Assembly (NCBI RefSeq): GCF_001005085.2
Contig: NZ_LBMU02000010.1
Span: forward strand, 1-64,000
Origin: Streptomyces humi
Lineage (GTDB): Bacteria; Actinomycetota; Actinomycetes; Streptomycetales; Streptomycetaceae
Length of the DNA stretch: 64,000 nt
Direction of reading: 5' to 3'
Position 1 is the stretch's first letter. Each line of letters starts with the position of its first letter. Of the stretch, positions 43,974-52,541 are shown piece by piece. The notes below the pieces were generated by a model. That model did not search any database. It saw nothing but the letters and a program-made list of their open reading frames with translations, and had not been told where the DNA came from. The position numbers and the translations under genes are program-made.

Positions 43974-44492
43974 ATGCCCACAACACCTGAAATGTCGATG
44001 GACATGACGACCGTCGGTGACACCGGTCTCCTCGACACGTTGCAGCACGAGGTGGCGGTGTTCGCCCGCCGTGCCGAACAGACCCGGCTCGGCGGCGTCG
44101 GGCAGGTGCGCAACTCCATGGACCGCGCCGCGTACCTGCTGCTCAACCGGCTCGACAAGGAAGGCCCCATGGGGGTCAAGGCACTCGCGGCGAGCATGGG
44201 GATCGACTCCTCGACGGTCACCCGCCAGGTGGCTCCGCTGGTCGACACCGGGCTCGTCAAGCGCACCTCGCACCCCGAGGACGGCCGGGCCGTGGTGCTC
44301 CAGCTGTCCCCGCGCGGGCTGTCCCGGCTGGAGGAAGTCCGTTCTTCGCGGCGCCAGTTGATGGCCGAGCTGACCCAGGACTGGGAGCCGCAGGAGCGCG
44401 AGACGTTCTGTGCCCTGCTGACCCGCTTCAACAGCGCCCTGTCCGCCCGGATGTCCGTGACACCGGGTACGGACGCCCCGCCGGCCTCCTGA
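43974..44492 (+). CDS. MarR-family transcriptional regulator
   Basis: This 172-residue regulator has the winged helix-turn-helix KALAASMGIDSSTVTRQVAPLVDTGLV (about 66-92) and the wing RTSHPEDGRAVVLQLSPRG (~94-112). Flanking helices form the dimer and ligand domain. ATG 43974 is the first of several in-frame Mets (others near residues 8 and 10). It is divergent from threonine dehydratase; the 145-base gap holds a palindrome at 43951-43960, so both genes may be under its control. Ligand unknown. Confidence 0.92.
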   Translation: MPTTPEMSMDMTTVGDTGLLDTLQHEVAVFARRAEQTRLGGVGQVRNSMDRAAYLLLNRLDKEGPMGVKALAASMGIDSSTVTRQVAPLVDTGLVKRTSHPEDGRAVVLQLSPRGLSRLEEVRSSRRQLMAELTQDWEPQERETFCALLTRFNSALSARMSVTPGTDAPPAS

Positions 44493-44569
44493 ACCGACGG
44501 CCCGTCGGCGCGGTGGCCCGCACCGGGGCCTGCCGGGAACATCCGTCCCGCGCGCGTGGTGCGCGGCTC

Positions 44570-44602
44570 TTGACCGAGGGCCCGGCCCTGGCCTCATATG
44601 AG
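44570..44602 (+). promoter_or_regulatory. Promoter-like region with CTCATATGAG palindrome before the sigma-like gene
   Basis: TTGACC (44570-44575), 18 bases, then TCATAT (44594-44599) inside the perfect palindrome CTCATATGAG (44593-44602), 50 bases upstream of the sigma-like gene. Confidence 0.4.
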
Positions 44603-44652
44603 ACCGGGGCCCGTCGTACCCGTGTCGGGGGCCCCGCGGAGGGGGAGGCGCG

Positions 44653-45159
44653 GTGCGTGATCGGCAGGCGTCCCAGGATGCCCGCCGGGCCCGGGAGTTC
44701 GAGGCGTTCGTCGCGGGCGCGGCCGGACGGCTGCTGCATGCCGCCACCCTGCTGACCGCCGAGCCCCCGGACGCCAACCCGCGCGCGCGGCGCCTGCTGA
44801 CCCTCGCCCTCGCGCACACCTACGCGGGCTGGGACCGGCTGCGCGGCGACGACCCGTACGACCGCGCCCGCCAGCACCTCGCGCTGCGCTTCGCGAACTC
44901 CGCCTGGCACCAGTACGGCGGTCCGCTGAGCCGGACCCGTCCGCACCCCGGCACCACCCTCGCCGCGCTCACCCCGCAGGAACGTCTGGTCCTGGTGCTG
45001 CGGCTGTACGAGGGGGTCGCGGAGGAGCAGACGGCGGCACTGCTGGGCCTGCCCACGGAACGCGTGCACCTGCTCTGCGACCGGGCGACGGCCACCCTGC
45101 TGCACCCGCCCGGCAGGGCGGCGCGCACCCTCCTCGGCGCGAAGCCGGCACCGTCGTGA
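44653..45159 (+). CDS. Sigma-70-like (ECF-related) regulatory protein
   Basis: This 168-residue protein has a C-terminal segment that looks like sigma region 4: LTPQERLVLVLRLYEGVAEEQTAALLGLPTERV (about 104-136, in pieces). The first ~90 residues (FEAFVAGAAGRLLHAATLLTAE) only loosely resemble region 2 and lack its strong motif, so it may not be a functional sigma factor. GTG 44653 follows GGGGGAGG. The last bases overlap a small membrane-protein gene (GTGA), an arrangement like sigma/anti-sigma pairs. Confidence 0.75.
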   Translation: MRDRQASQDARRAREFEAFVAGAAGRLLHAATLLTAEPPDANPRARRLLTLALAHTYAGWDRLRGDDPYDRARQHLALRFANSAWHQYGGPLSRTRPHPGTTLAALTPQERLVLVLRLYEGVAEEQTAALLGLPTERVHLLCDRATATLLHPPGRAARTLLGAKPAPS

Positions 45160-45404
45160 ACCGGATCGAGCGCGAGGCGGCCGCCCGCCGGCTCATGGAG
45201 CGCACCCCGCCCCCGGTACCGCCCGACCTCCACGGCGAGGTGCTGCGGCGGGGCGGCCGCATGCTGCGGCGCCGGCGCCGGACCCGCAGGCTGCTGTGGC
45301 TGCTGCTGTGCGCGGCCGCGGTGGCGTTCACCGTGTGGGCGGCCACCGTCCACCCGTGGGCGGAGCCGCCGTCCACGACGACCCCGCCCGTCAGCAACTG
45401 GTGA
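45156..45404 (+). CDS. Small membrane protein coupled to the sigma-like gene
   Basis: This 82-residue protein has a short acidic/basic N-terminus (NRIEREAAARRLMERTPPP), a highly basic stretch (MLRRRRRTRR, ~36-45), one membrane helix (~47-65) and a short Pro/Thr-rich exterior. It overlaps the sigma-like gene by 4 bases. The position suggests an anti-sigma-type partner, but there is no zinc-binding HxxxCxxC motif, so the role is speculative. It ends 4 bases from the convergent cystathionine synthase stop. Confidence 0.7.
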   Translation: MNRIEREAAARRLMERTPPPVPPDLHGEVLRRGGRMLRRRRRTRRLLWLLLCAAAVAFTVWAATVHPWAEPPSTTTPPVSNW

Positions 45405-45408
45405 CCGG

Positions 45409-46563
45409 TCAGCCGAGCGCCTGCTTCAGGTCTTCCAGCAGGTCGTCGACGTTCTCGATGCCCACGGACAGCCGCACCAGGTCGGCGGGCACCTCCAGGG
45501 CGGAGCCCGCCGCCGACGCGTGCGTCATCCGTCCCGGGTGCTCGATCAGCGACTCGACCCCGCCGAGGGACTCGCCGAGGGTGAAGACCTTGGCGCGGTC
45601 GCAGACCGCGACGGCCGCCTCCTCGCCGCCCTCGACCTGGAAGGAGACCATGCCGCCGAAGGCCTTCATCTGCTTGGCGGCGGTCTCGTGCCCCGGGTGC
45701 TCGGGCAGGCCCGGGTAGAGGACACGCGTCACGCGCGCGTGCCGGCTCAGCATGTCGGCGATCCGGGTGGCGTTCTCGCTGTGCCGGTCCATGCGCACCG
45801 CGAGCGTCTTGGTGCCGCGCAGCACCAGCCAGGAGTCGAACGGCCCGGCGACCGCGCCCATGGCGTTCTGGTGGTACGCCAGCTCCTCGCCCAGCGTCTG
45901 GTCCGACACGATCAGCGCACCGCCGACCACGTCCGAGTGACCGCCCATGTACTTCGTCAGCGAGTGCACGACCACGTCCGCGCCGAGGGAGAGCGGCTGC
46001 TGGAGGTACGGCGTGGCGAAGGTGTTGTCGACGACGAGCCGGGCGCCCGCGTCGTGCGCGACCTGGGCGACGGCGGCGATGTCGGTGATGCCCAGCAGCG
46101 GGTTGGACGGGGTCTCCACCCAGACCGCCCTGGTCTTCGGGGTGATCGCGGCGCGCACGGCGGCCGGGTCGCTGGTGTCGGCGACCGACCACTCCACGCC
46201 CCACCGGGAGACGACCTTCGCGAACAGCCGGAACGTGCCGCCGTAGGCGTCGTTCGGGATGACCACGTGGTCGCCGGGGCTGAGCAGCGTGCGCAGCAGG
46301 GCGTCCTCCGCCGCCAGGCCGGACGCGAACGCCAGCCCGCGGCGCCCGCCCTCGAGCGCGGCGAGGTTCTCCTCCAGGGCGGTCCTGGTGGGGTTGGCGC
46401 TACGGCTGTACTCGTAGCCACCGCGCAGGCCGCCGACGCCGTCCTGCTTGTAGGTCGAGACCTGGTAGATCGGCGGTACGACCGCACCGGTGAGGGGGTC
46501 CGCCGTGTTGCCCGCGTGGATGGCGAGGGTCTCGAAGTGCTGACTGATGTGCCTGTCGCTCAT
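45409..46563 (-). CDS. metB: Cystathionine gamma-synthase (or gamma-lyase)
   Basis: This 384-residue fold-type I PLP enzyme belongs to transsulfuration. The PLP lysine is Lys204 in HSLTKYMGGHSD; YEYSRSANPTR (50-60) and the C-terminal SLGGVESLIEHPGRMTHAS are typical of the family. The same fold serves cystathionine gamma-synthase, gamma-lyase and methionine gamma-lyase. Actinobacterial sequences of this type are usually annotated MetB, but lyase activity is possible. ATG 46563 is chosen since the extra upstream frame does not resemble the family. It is divergent from the hypothetical gene at 46683. Confidence 0.9.
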   Translation of the reverse strand: MSDRHISQHFETLAIHAGNTADPLTGAVVPPIYQVSTYKQDGVGGLRGGYEYSRSANPTRTALEENLAALEGGRRGLAFASGLAAEDALLRTLLSPGDHVVIPNDAYGGTFRLFAKVVSRWGVEWSVADTSDPAAVRAAITPKTRAVWVETPSNPLLGITDIAAVAQVAHDAGARLVVDNTFATPYLQQPLSLGADVVVHSLTKYMGGHSDVVGGALIVSDQTLGEELAYHQNAMGAVAGPFDSWLVLRGTKTLAVRMDRHSENATRIADMLSRHARVTRVLYPGLPEHPGHETAAKQMKAFGGMVSFQVEGGEEAAVAVCDRAKVFTLGESLGGVESLIEHPGRMTHASAAGSALEVPADLVRLSVGIENVDDLLEDLKQALG

Positions 46564-46682
46564 GAGTAGTGAGCCTAGTGCTCCCGCGCGCCCGGCGCGT
46601 TTTCCACCGGGCGCGCCACCGGTTGTCCACAGGCCACGGGACCGGTTGGCCAATTGTCGGCGCCGTCTGGTTCGCTTGACTC

Positions 46683-47801
46683 ATGGCGATTCTCTGGACC
46701 CTGATGGCGCTGCTCCTGCTGAGCTTCGCGCTGCTCCCCGTCCTGCGGCGGCGGCGCGGCATGATCGAGCGGGTCCACCCGGGCCACCCGGACGCCGCCG
46801 ACCCGGCGGACTACGGATTCGTGCGCGAGGAGGACCTGGACGTCCGCCTGCCCGGCCCCGACCAGGACCTGCTCGACGTCCTCGACGTCGTGCAGCGCAC
46901 CCAGGACTACCGGGCGGCGGCCCAGCTGCTCGCGGGCACGGAGATCACGGGCGAGGTGCGCTGGCAGCGGGTCCAGGCCTTCGCCGGCGCGGCGGCCCTG
47001 GAGCTCCAGGAGCGGCCGGGCGGGGTCAGCGAGACGCCGGGCGGCCAGTGGCTGCGGGTGTGGCGGGCCGAGCAGCCCAAGGACGCGGGCGGTGCCGCCG
47101 TGCACGCGGAGTTCCTGGCGCAGCAGGCGTGGCGGACGTCGACACCGGGCACCGACGACTTCCGGATCATCATGGAGGAGGCCAGGGACGCCTGCGGGCA
47201 GGCGGCGCTGCTGTCCCCCGGCGACCCGGTGCCGTACGTCACCGAGCTGTCGGTGGCCCGCGGGCTGAACTGCCCGCAGCCCGAGTTCGAGAAACTGTGG
47301 CTGAAGATCCTGGACCGCGCGCCCACGCACATGGGGGCGCACCTGGCGGCCCTGCACTACTGGTGCGAGAAGTGGCACGGTTCGCGCGAGCTGGCGTACT
47401 CCTTCGCGGAGGCCGCCGCCGCCCGTGCCCCGCGGGGCTCGCTGCTGGCCGCGCTGCCGTTGTTCGCTGTCTTCGAGCACCTGCCCGAGGTCAACCTGGT
47501 GGCGGGCTTCTACCAGAGCGAGGTCGTCACCAAGGCGGTCCACGGCGCCCTGCACGCCGTGCACGCGGCCCGCCAGGACGACCCGATGCTCGCCCACGTC
47601 CGGCATCTGCTGGTCTTCTTCCTGGTGCGCTCCGAGCGCTGGTCGGAAGCCATGGGGGAGCTGATAGGCGTGGACGGGCACGTGGGGGCCCTGCCGTGGA
47701 CGCTGTCGGCGAACCCGGCCGCCGAGTTCGCCCTCTACCGCGCGCTCGCGGTGGCCGGCTACGAGGCGAACGGCGGGAGCCCGGCGACGCTGCGGAGCTG
47801 A
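46683..47801 (+). CDS. Conserved hypothetical protein with N-terminal membrane helix
   Basis: In this 372-residue protein, residues 1-20 form one membrane helix (MAILWTLMALLLLSFALLPV) followed by RRRR; the rest is cytoplasmic and helical with TPR-like spacing (ARDACGQAALLSPGDPVPY, APTHMGAHLAALHYW). I do not recognise a named family. Its placement next to metB is, from memory, conserved in Streptomyces. Start ATG 46683 without a strong ribosome site. Confidence 0.8.
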   Translation: MAILWTLMALLLLSFALLPVLRRRRGMIERVHPGHPDAADPADYGFVREEDLDVRLPGPDQDLLDVLDVVQRTQDYRAAAQLLAGTEITGEVRWQRVQAFAGAAALELQERPGGVSETPGGQWLRVWRAEQPKDAGGAAVHAEFLAQQAWRTSTPGTDDFRIIMEEARDACGQAALLSPGDPVPYVTELSVARGLNCPQPEFEKLWLKILDRAPTHMGAHLAALHYWCEKWHGSRELAYSFAEAAAARAPRGSLLAALPLFAVFEHLPEVNLVAGFYQSEVVTKAVHGALHAVHAARQDDPMLAHVRHLLVFFLVRSERWSEAMGELIGVDGHVGALPWTLSANPAAEFALYRALAVAGYEANGGSPATLRS

Positions 47802-47834
47802 GGGCACCGGAGCAGAAAGGCCGTCCTGCCGGCC

Positions 47835-47902
47835 GCGGGCGAGTGGGGGTCGGTCGCGCGGGCGAGTGGGGGTCGGTCGCGCGGGCGAGAGGGGTCGGTC
47901 GC
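47835..47902. repeat. Three tandem copies of a 22-23 base unit
   Basis: Two exact copies of a 23-base unit (47835-47857, 47858-47880; GCGGGCGAGTGGGGG then TCGGTCGC) and a third, 22-base copy with a change (47881-47902) lie between the hypothetical gene and the M48 peptidase gene. The gap also holds CGCGCCCC-type intergenic repeat sequence. No gene is apparent in 47802-48032. Confidence 0.8.
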
Positions 47903-48032
47903 CCGGTTCGTCGCGCCCCTGTCGGGTGCGGACGGCCGGCGGCGTTCGACCGGTCCCGCATCCCGCACGTCTGTTCGTTCTTCATGTCGTTGTCGGTTCC
48001 CCGTTCCGGGGTCCTGTGGGGGGATCTGCCCG

Positions 48033-49667
48033 ATGGGCGCAACTCTGCGGGCGCTGCGCGCCCTTGTGCTGTTCTGCGGTTTCTATCTGCTGAGCCTCGT
48101 CGTGCTGGCGGTGGCGGTCGCCGTCGACGCGGCGGCGGTCACCTGGGCGCCCGGCGCCCTCGCCGGGAAGGTGGTGATCGTCTCCCTGCTGCTGGCACTG
48201 CCGGTGGTGCGGGGCCTGTTCATGCTCCGCACGCCCGAGGACGAGGGCCTGGCCGGGCTGCCGGTCACCGCGGCCGACGAGCCCCGGCTCTGGGAGCTGG
48301 TGCGGGAGCTCGCGGCGGCGACGGGCACCCGCGCGCCGGAGACCGTCGTACTCACCGGTGACGTCAACGCGTCGGTCAGCGAGCGGCCCCGGCTGCTCGG
48401 CCTGCGCCCCGGGCCGCGCCGCCTCCATCTCGGTGTGCCGCTGCTGACCGGGCTGACCGAGGCCCAGCTGAGGGCCGTGCTCGCCCACGAGTACGGGCAC
48501 TTCACCGGTGGCGACACCCGGCTGTCGGCGCTCGTCGTACGCGGCCGGGCGCAGATCGCGCGGACCGTAGGGCACTTCCACGCGAAGGCCGACGGCAAGG
48601 AGGCCGCCGAGCGCGTCCGGCAGGAGAAGGCCGCCGCGAAGCGAACCGCGAAGGGCAAGCAGGCCAAGGAGGTCGACACCGCGGGCGCCGGGTTCGTCTA
48701 CCGGCTGATGGCGGCGCTCTACACGGCGTACGCGAAGTTCTACCTGAGGGCCACGCTGTCGACGGCCCGCGCGCAGGAGTACGCCGCCGATCTGGCCGCC
48801 GCGCGGATCACCGGCCGGGACGCGACCGCGTCGGCGCTCCGCGAGATCCCGGTCCTGGACGCGGCGCACGGCTTCTACCTGGAGTCGTACGCCACGCTCG
48901 GCCTGCCGGCCCGGCAACTGCCGCCGCGCGGACAGCTCTTCGGGGGTTTCGGCCGGATGCTGACGGCGCGCGCGCCGGAGCTGGCGAGGCTGCGGGAGCG
49001 GCTGCCGGCGGAGCCCGCGTCGCCGTACGACTCGCATCCGCCGATCGCCGACCGGGTGCTGCGCGTCGAGGCGCTGCCCGCCGACGGGCGCGGCGGGGAG
49101 ACCGGCGGTCCGGCGCTCGCGCTGCTCACCGACCCGGCCCGGACGCTGGCGGCGCTGGAGGACGCGGTGCTGAGCGACGAGGTGCGGCAGTTCGCGCGCG
49201 CCGCCGAGTGGGAGCAGTTGCTGGACTCGTCGATGGCGGCGGGCCTGGCCTCGCTCGACACCCCGCTGCACCGCGCGCTGGCCGCCTGCACCGAGGACCG
49301 GCCGACGCTGCCCGCGCTGCTCGCCCTGATCGACGCGGGCGGGCTGTGGCAGCTGGCCGAGCGTCTCCCGTCGCCCGCCCAGGCGCCGGCCCCCGGGGAC
49401 CCGGCCTTCCGGGAGGCGGTGCGGCCGGTGCTGCGGGACTCGTTGCGGAGCATGGTGCTGGCGGAGTTCAGTGCCCGGTCGCTGCTGCACTGGGAGTTCT
49501 CCTGGGCCCGGCCGGCGGCGGTGCGACTGCCCGGCTCGGCGTCCGACCTGGTCGGCGAGGCGGGCACCGAGGCCGCGCTGCACGCGGCGGTGGCCGCGGC
49601 ACTGGCCGACGCCCCCGACACCGCGCCCCTGCGGGCCCTGCTGCCGCCGGCCCCGCAGCCGGCGTGA
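48033..49667 (+). CDS. M48-family membrane zinc metalloprotease
   Basis: This 544-residue protein has two N-terminal membrane segments (~11-31, 45-63), the zinc motif HEYGH (152-156) and the third ligand region RAQEYAADLAAARITG (~248-263), followed by SHPPIADRV. The middle has a highly charged Lys/Ala stretch (~190-215). Such HtpX/Ste24-like proteases degrade membrane or envelope proteins. ATG 48033 without a strong ribosome site. The C-terminal 200 residues are helical and unassigned. It runs into the convergent haloperoxidase-like gene. Confidence 0.85.
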   Translation: MGATLRALRALVLFCGFYLLSLVVLAVAVAVDAAAVTWAPGALAGKVVIVSLLLALPVVRGLFMLRTPEDEGLAGLPVTAADEPRLWELVRELAAATGTRAPETVVLTGDVNASVSERPRLLGLRPGPRRLHLGVPLLTGLTEAQLRAVLAHEYGHFTGGDTRLSALVVRGRAQIARTVGHFHAKADGKEAAERVRQEKAAAKRTAKGKQAKEVDTAGAGFVYRLMAALYTAYAKFYLRATLSTARAQEYAADLAAARITGRDATASALREIPVLDAAHGFYLESYATLGLPARQLPPRGQLFGGFGRMLTARAPELARLRERLPAEPASPYDSHPPIADRVLRVEALPADGRGGETGGPALALLTDPARTLAALEDAVLSDEVRQFARAAEWEQLLDSSMAAGLASLDTPLHRALAACTEDRPTLPALLALIDAGGLWQLAERLPSPAQAPAPGDPAFREAVRPVLRDSLRSMVLAEFSARSLLHWEFSWARPAAVRLPGSASDLVGEAGTEAALHAAVAAALADAPDTAPLRALLPPAPQPA

Positions 49668-49686
49668 GCGGGTTCCGCTCCGTGGT

Positions 49687-51132
49687 TCAGCCCCTGTCGC
49701 CGCCGCACCTCGGCCCGGCGAGCCTGCCCTGCCGGGCCGTTCGCGCCGGCGGGGACGGGTGGGTGCCGTCTCCGGCGACCGGCTGGAAGTAGTGGTCCAG
49801 GGCCCAGGCGGCCAGGCGGGCGCCGGCCCGGCAGCCGGCCACGTCCGCCGTGCGGGAGTGGACGCCGCCCCACACCCGGGCGTCGACGACGTCCCGGTCG
49901 AGATCGTCGGCGGACCCGTAGAACCGCGTGCTGCCGGTGACGTCGGAGGGGACGTGAAGGTCGATGTGCGAGGTGCCGAGGACGCCGGTCAGGGCGCGTG
50001 CCACGGCGGCGGCGACGGTGGTGTGGCCGGCGACGTAGTCCGGGTGCGGCGGGGTGACGAGCAGCGGCTCCCAGGCGGGGTCCGCCGTCGTCGCGGGGTT
50101 GCCGTCGGTGTCGGCGAGGCGGATGGCGGTGATCGGCCGCCAGGAGGCGTAGTGGAGCTTGGCGTCCCAGGCCGTGACGACGGCGTCGGTCGCGGACGCG
50201 TTCACCGCGGCGAACAGCCGGGCCGTCTCGGCGATGCCGAGCCGGTGCCGGGCGGCGTGGTCCCGTACGGCTGTCTGGACCTGTTCGACCAGGTTGCCGC
50301 TGAAGAAGAGGGCGGTCTCGGTCTGCCGCGCGCTCCGGCCCGAGCCGGTCTTCGCGCCCATCGCCTTCAGCTCCTGGAGGTCCCGGGCGTAGGCGGCCGA
50401 GGACAGGGCGGGGGGTCCGCCGGGGCGGAACTGCCGCGGGGAGGCGAGCAGGAGGGGGCGGAGCCCGGCGAGCCAGGTGTCGATGAAGGGCTGGAACGCG
50501 GGCGGGGTGGGCCGCCAGACCCCCGGTGCCGGGGCGGCGGTGAACGGAACGTCCGCGAACCGTCCGTCCCCTTCGCGGAGTTCGATGACGCGGGCGGCGG
50601 CGCGCCGTCCGTAGGCGACGCCGCGGTCCGTGGCCTGGCCGGCCGGCAGGGCGGCGAGCGTGTCCGCGTAGGCGGTGTCGAGCCGCGCGCCGAAGGCGGG
50701 GAAGCAGGTGAGCAGCACGTCGTGGGCCGCGGTGGCGGCGGCCGCCGCGGAGGAGGCCCTGGCCGGACCGCGCTCGTGCCACTTGTACAGGGCGTAGCCG
50801 CCCTCGATCCCCACCACGGCGTTGTACACCGCGACGGAGACGAACCCCTCCCAGACGGCCGCCTGCCCGGAGGGGCGGGGGCCCAGAGCGGCCTTGATCG
50901 TGTCGGTGGCGACGGCGTTCCAGTCGCGGACCACGGCTGCCGGGTCCGCCACGGCCCGGCTGTCCGCCGCGGCCCGGCTGTCCGCCGCGGGAGGGGGCGC
51001 CGCGGCGGTGAGCGTCACGAGGGCGGCGGCCGCGACGGCGCAGACGAATCCCCGGACACGAGAACTCGGCCGAACGGGAAGGGAGGGCTCTTGGTACACG
51101 TCGTCCTCACTGGAGTCGAGTGCCCAAGGCAT
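49687..51132 (-). CDS. Secreted vanadium-haloperoxidase/PAP2-superfamily protein
   Basis: This 481-residue exported protein has a signal peptide at ~20-45 (VRGFVCAVAAAALVTLTAAA). The vanadate/phosphate-binding motifs of the superfamily are visible: RPITAIRLAD (~330), PHPDYVAGHTT (~358-368) and ARVWGGVHSRTAD (~410-422). Similar Streptomyces proteins are called vanadium-dependent haloperoxidase-related or PAP2; halogenating activity needs proof. ATG 51132 is chosen for the signal peptide; start uncertain by up to 13 residues. Monocistronic. Confidence 0.8.
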   Translation of the reverse strand: MPWALDSSEDDVYQEPSLPVRPSSRVRGFVCAVAAAALVTLTAAAPPPAADSRAAADSRAVADPAAVVRDWNAVATDTIKAALGPRPSGQAAVWEGFVSVAVYNAVVGIEGGYALYKWHERGPARASSAAAAATAAHDVLLTCFPAFGARLDTAYADTLAALPAGQATDRGVAYGRRAAARVIELREGDGRFADVPFTAAPAPGVWRPTPPAFQPFIDTWLAGLRPLLLASPRQFRPGGPPALSSAAYARDLQELKAMGAKTGSGRSARQTETALFFSGNLVEQVQTAVRDHAARHRLGIAETARLFAAVNASATDAVVTAWDAKLHYASWRPITAIRLADTDGNPATTADPAWEPLLVTPPHPDYVAGHTTVAAAVARALTGVLGTSHIDLHVPSDVTGSTRFYGSADDLDRDVVDARVWGGVHSRTADVAGCRAGARLAAWALDHYFQPVAGDGTHPSPPARTARQGRLAGPRCGGDRG

Positions 51133-51208
51133 AGCAACGCGCCACTCCACGATCAAGACAACCCGCCGCAAACCGGGCGGAAATGCCGGGCCGTCGCCCG
51201 CTCCGGAG

Positions 51209-51706
51209 TCAGGCCTCGCGGCGCTGCTCCTGGACCGTCTTCATCAGGTCGGCCAGGGCGGACTCGCTCTCGTCGTCGCGCCGGTCGTCGATCGCGGCGA
51301 GGGCGGCGGCCGCGGCGGCCCGCACCGGGTGGGGAAGACCGTCGGCGGCCGTGAGCCGGTAGGCGGCGTTACGGCGGGCCCGGCGCTCGGCGGAGTCCAC
51401 CGCGTCGGGTCCCGACAACGGGAAGACGGCGGCCCGGTACGCCGATATCCCGAGCACCATCATGTCCGCGATCCCGTCGGCGTAGCCGAGCGCCGCCGCC
51501 CTGCCCTGGCCCTCCCGGATGGTCGCGATCATGTGCCGGCGGGACAGCACCGAACCCAGCGCTCCACCGCCTCCCAGGGAGAGGGCGCAGGCGACCGCGA
51601 GGAACGGCCCGTCCCACACGTAGCCGGTGATCCCGCCGAGGACCGCGAGGGCGACGGTCCACGCCGCCGCGGTCCGGGCACTTATCCGCTCGGGTGTGGT
51701 GTCCAT
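51209..51706 (-). CDS. Hypothetical membrane protein with two helices
   Basis: This 165-residue protein has two hydrophobic stretches near 14-30 and 34-54, then a soluble helical part rich in Ala, Arg and Glu (PHPVRAAAAAALAAIDDRRDDE). No family recognised. ATG 51706 lies in a sensible position before the first helix. It is on the same strand as msrA, downstream of it by 134 bases. Confidence 0.7.
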   Translation of the reverse strand: MDTTPERISARTAAAWTVALAVLGGITGYVWDGPFLAVACALSLGGGGALGSVLSRRHMIATIREGQGRAAALGYADGIADMMVLGISAYRAAVFPLSGPDAVDSAERRARRNAAYRLTAADGLPHPVRAAAAAALAAIDDRRDDESESALADLMKTVQEQRREA

Positions 51707-51742
51707 GGCGAGAGTGTGACAGCCGGCGGGGACGGCACCCGC

Positions 51743-51813
51743 GCCGGGTGGGCACCGCCCCGCCCCGACCCCGCCGTCCCGTCGGAGCCGGGTGGGCACC
51801 GCCCCGCCCCGAC
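51743..51813. repeat. Exact 27-base direct repeat
   Basis: GCCGGGTGGGCACCGCCCC plus GCCCCGAC occurs at 51743-51769 and again at 51787-51813, between msrA and the membrane-protein gene. The spacer is 17 bases. No gene is seen there. Confidence 0.8.
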
Positions 51814-51840
51814 TCTCGCCGCCCCCTAGGTCGCCCCTGC

Positions 51841-52353
51841 TCAGCCCTGCGTGCGGGCGGGCAGGCGCCAGCCGGGGCGCGGGAAGTGGCAGGTGTAGCC
51901 GTTGGGGTAACGCTCCAGGTAGTCCTGGTGCTCGGGCTCGGCCTCCCAGAAGGGACCCACCGGCTCCACCTCGGTGACGACCTTGCCCGGCCACAGTCCG
52001 GAGGCGTCCACGTCGGCGATGGTGTCCTCGGCGACCCGCTTCTGCTCGTCGTCCGTGTAGTAGATCGCCGAGCGGTAGCTGAGGCCGATGTCGTTGCCCT
52101 GGCGGTTCCTGGTGCTCGGGTCGTGGATCTGGAAGAAGAACTCCAGGATCGCGCGGTAGTCGGTCTGCTCGGGGTCGAAGTGGATCTCGATGGCCTCCGC
52201 GTGCGTGCCGTGGTTCCGGTACGTCGCGTTCGGCACGTCACCCCCGGTGTAGCCGACCCGGGTCGCGGTCACGCCCGGGAGCTTGCGGATCAGGTCCTGC
52301 ATCCCCCAGAAGCATCCGCCCGCCAGCACGGCCCTCTGCGTCTGCGCAGCCAT
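51841..52353 (-). CDS. msrA: Peptide-methionine (S)-S-oxide reductase
   Basis: This 170-residue enzyme reduces methionine-S-sulfoxide in proteins. The catalytic cysteine is in [12 protein letters not shown] (~8-19); other signatures are [21 protein letters not shown] (~33-53, in parts) and [17 protein letters not shown] 52353 has GGGAGG seven bases upstream; the longer frame (52386) is less likely. It is divergent from the serine hydrolase gene with a 188-base gap. Confidence 0.95.
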   Translation of the reverse strand: MAAQTQRAVLAGGCFWGMQDLIRKLPGVTATRVGYTGGDVPNATYRNHGTHAEAIEIHFDPEQTDYRAILEFFFQIHDPSTRNRQGNDIGLSYRSAIYYTDDEQKRVAEDTIADVDASGLWPGKVVTEVEPVGPFWEAEPEHQDYLERYPNGYTCHFPRPGWRLPARTQG

Positions 52354-52541
52354 CGCGGCGCCTCCCATTTCTGTCAGCCGGTTCATAGGTCACCCGGGCC
52401 GGCCGGTCCGCCGTCTCGGCGTCGCCGGCTCCCGTGGCCACTGCTCTCAACGCTCGGGGGATCCGAGCGATTCCGCGCCCGCCCGACGGGGCCCTGCGGT
52501 ACCGGGAAAATGGGTTGCCCCGGGTCGGGGCGGGGGGCTGA

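Noticed and set aside
47835..47902. Possible origin iterons or attachment site
   Set aside because: No replication or integrase gene nearby; the region is GC-rich with simple slippage-type repeats.
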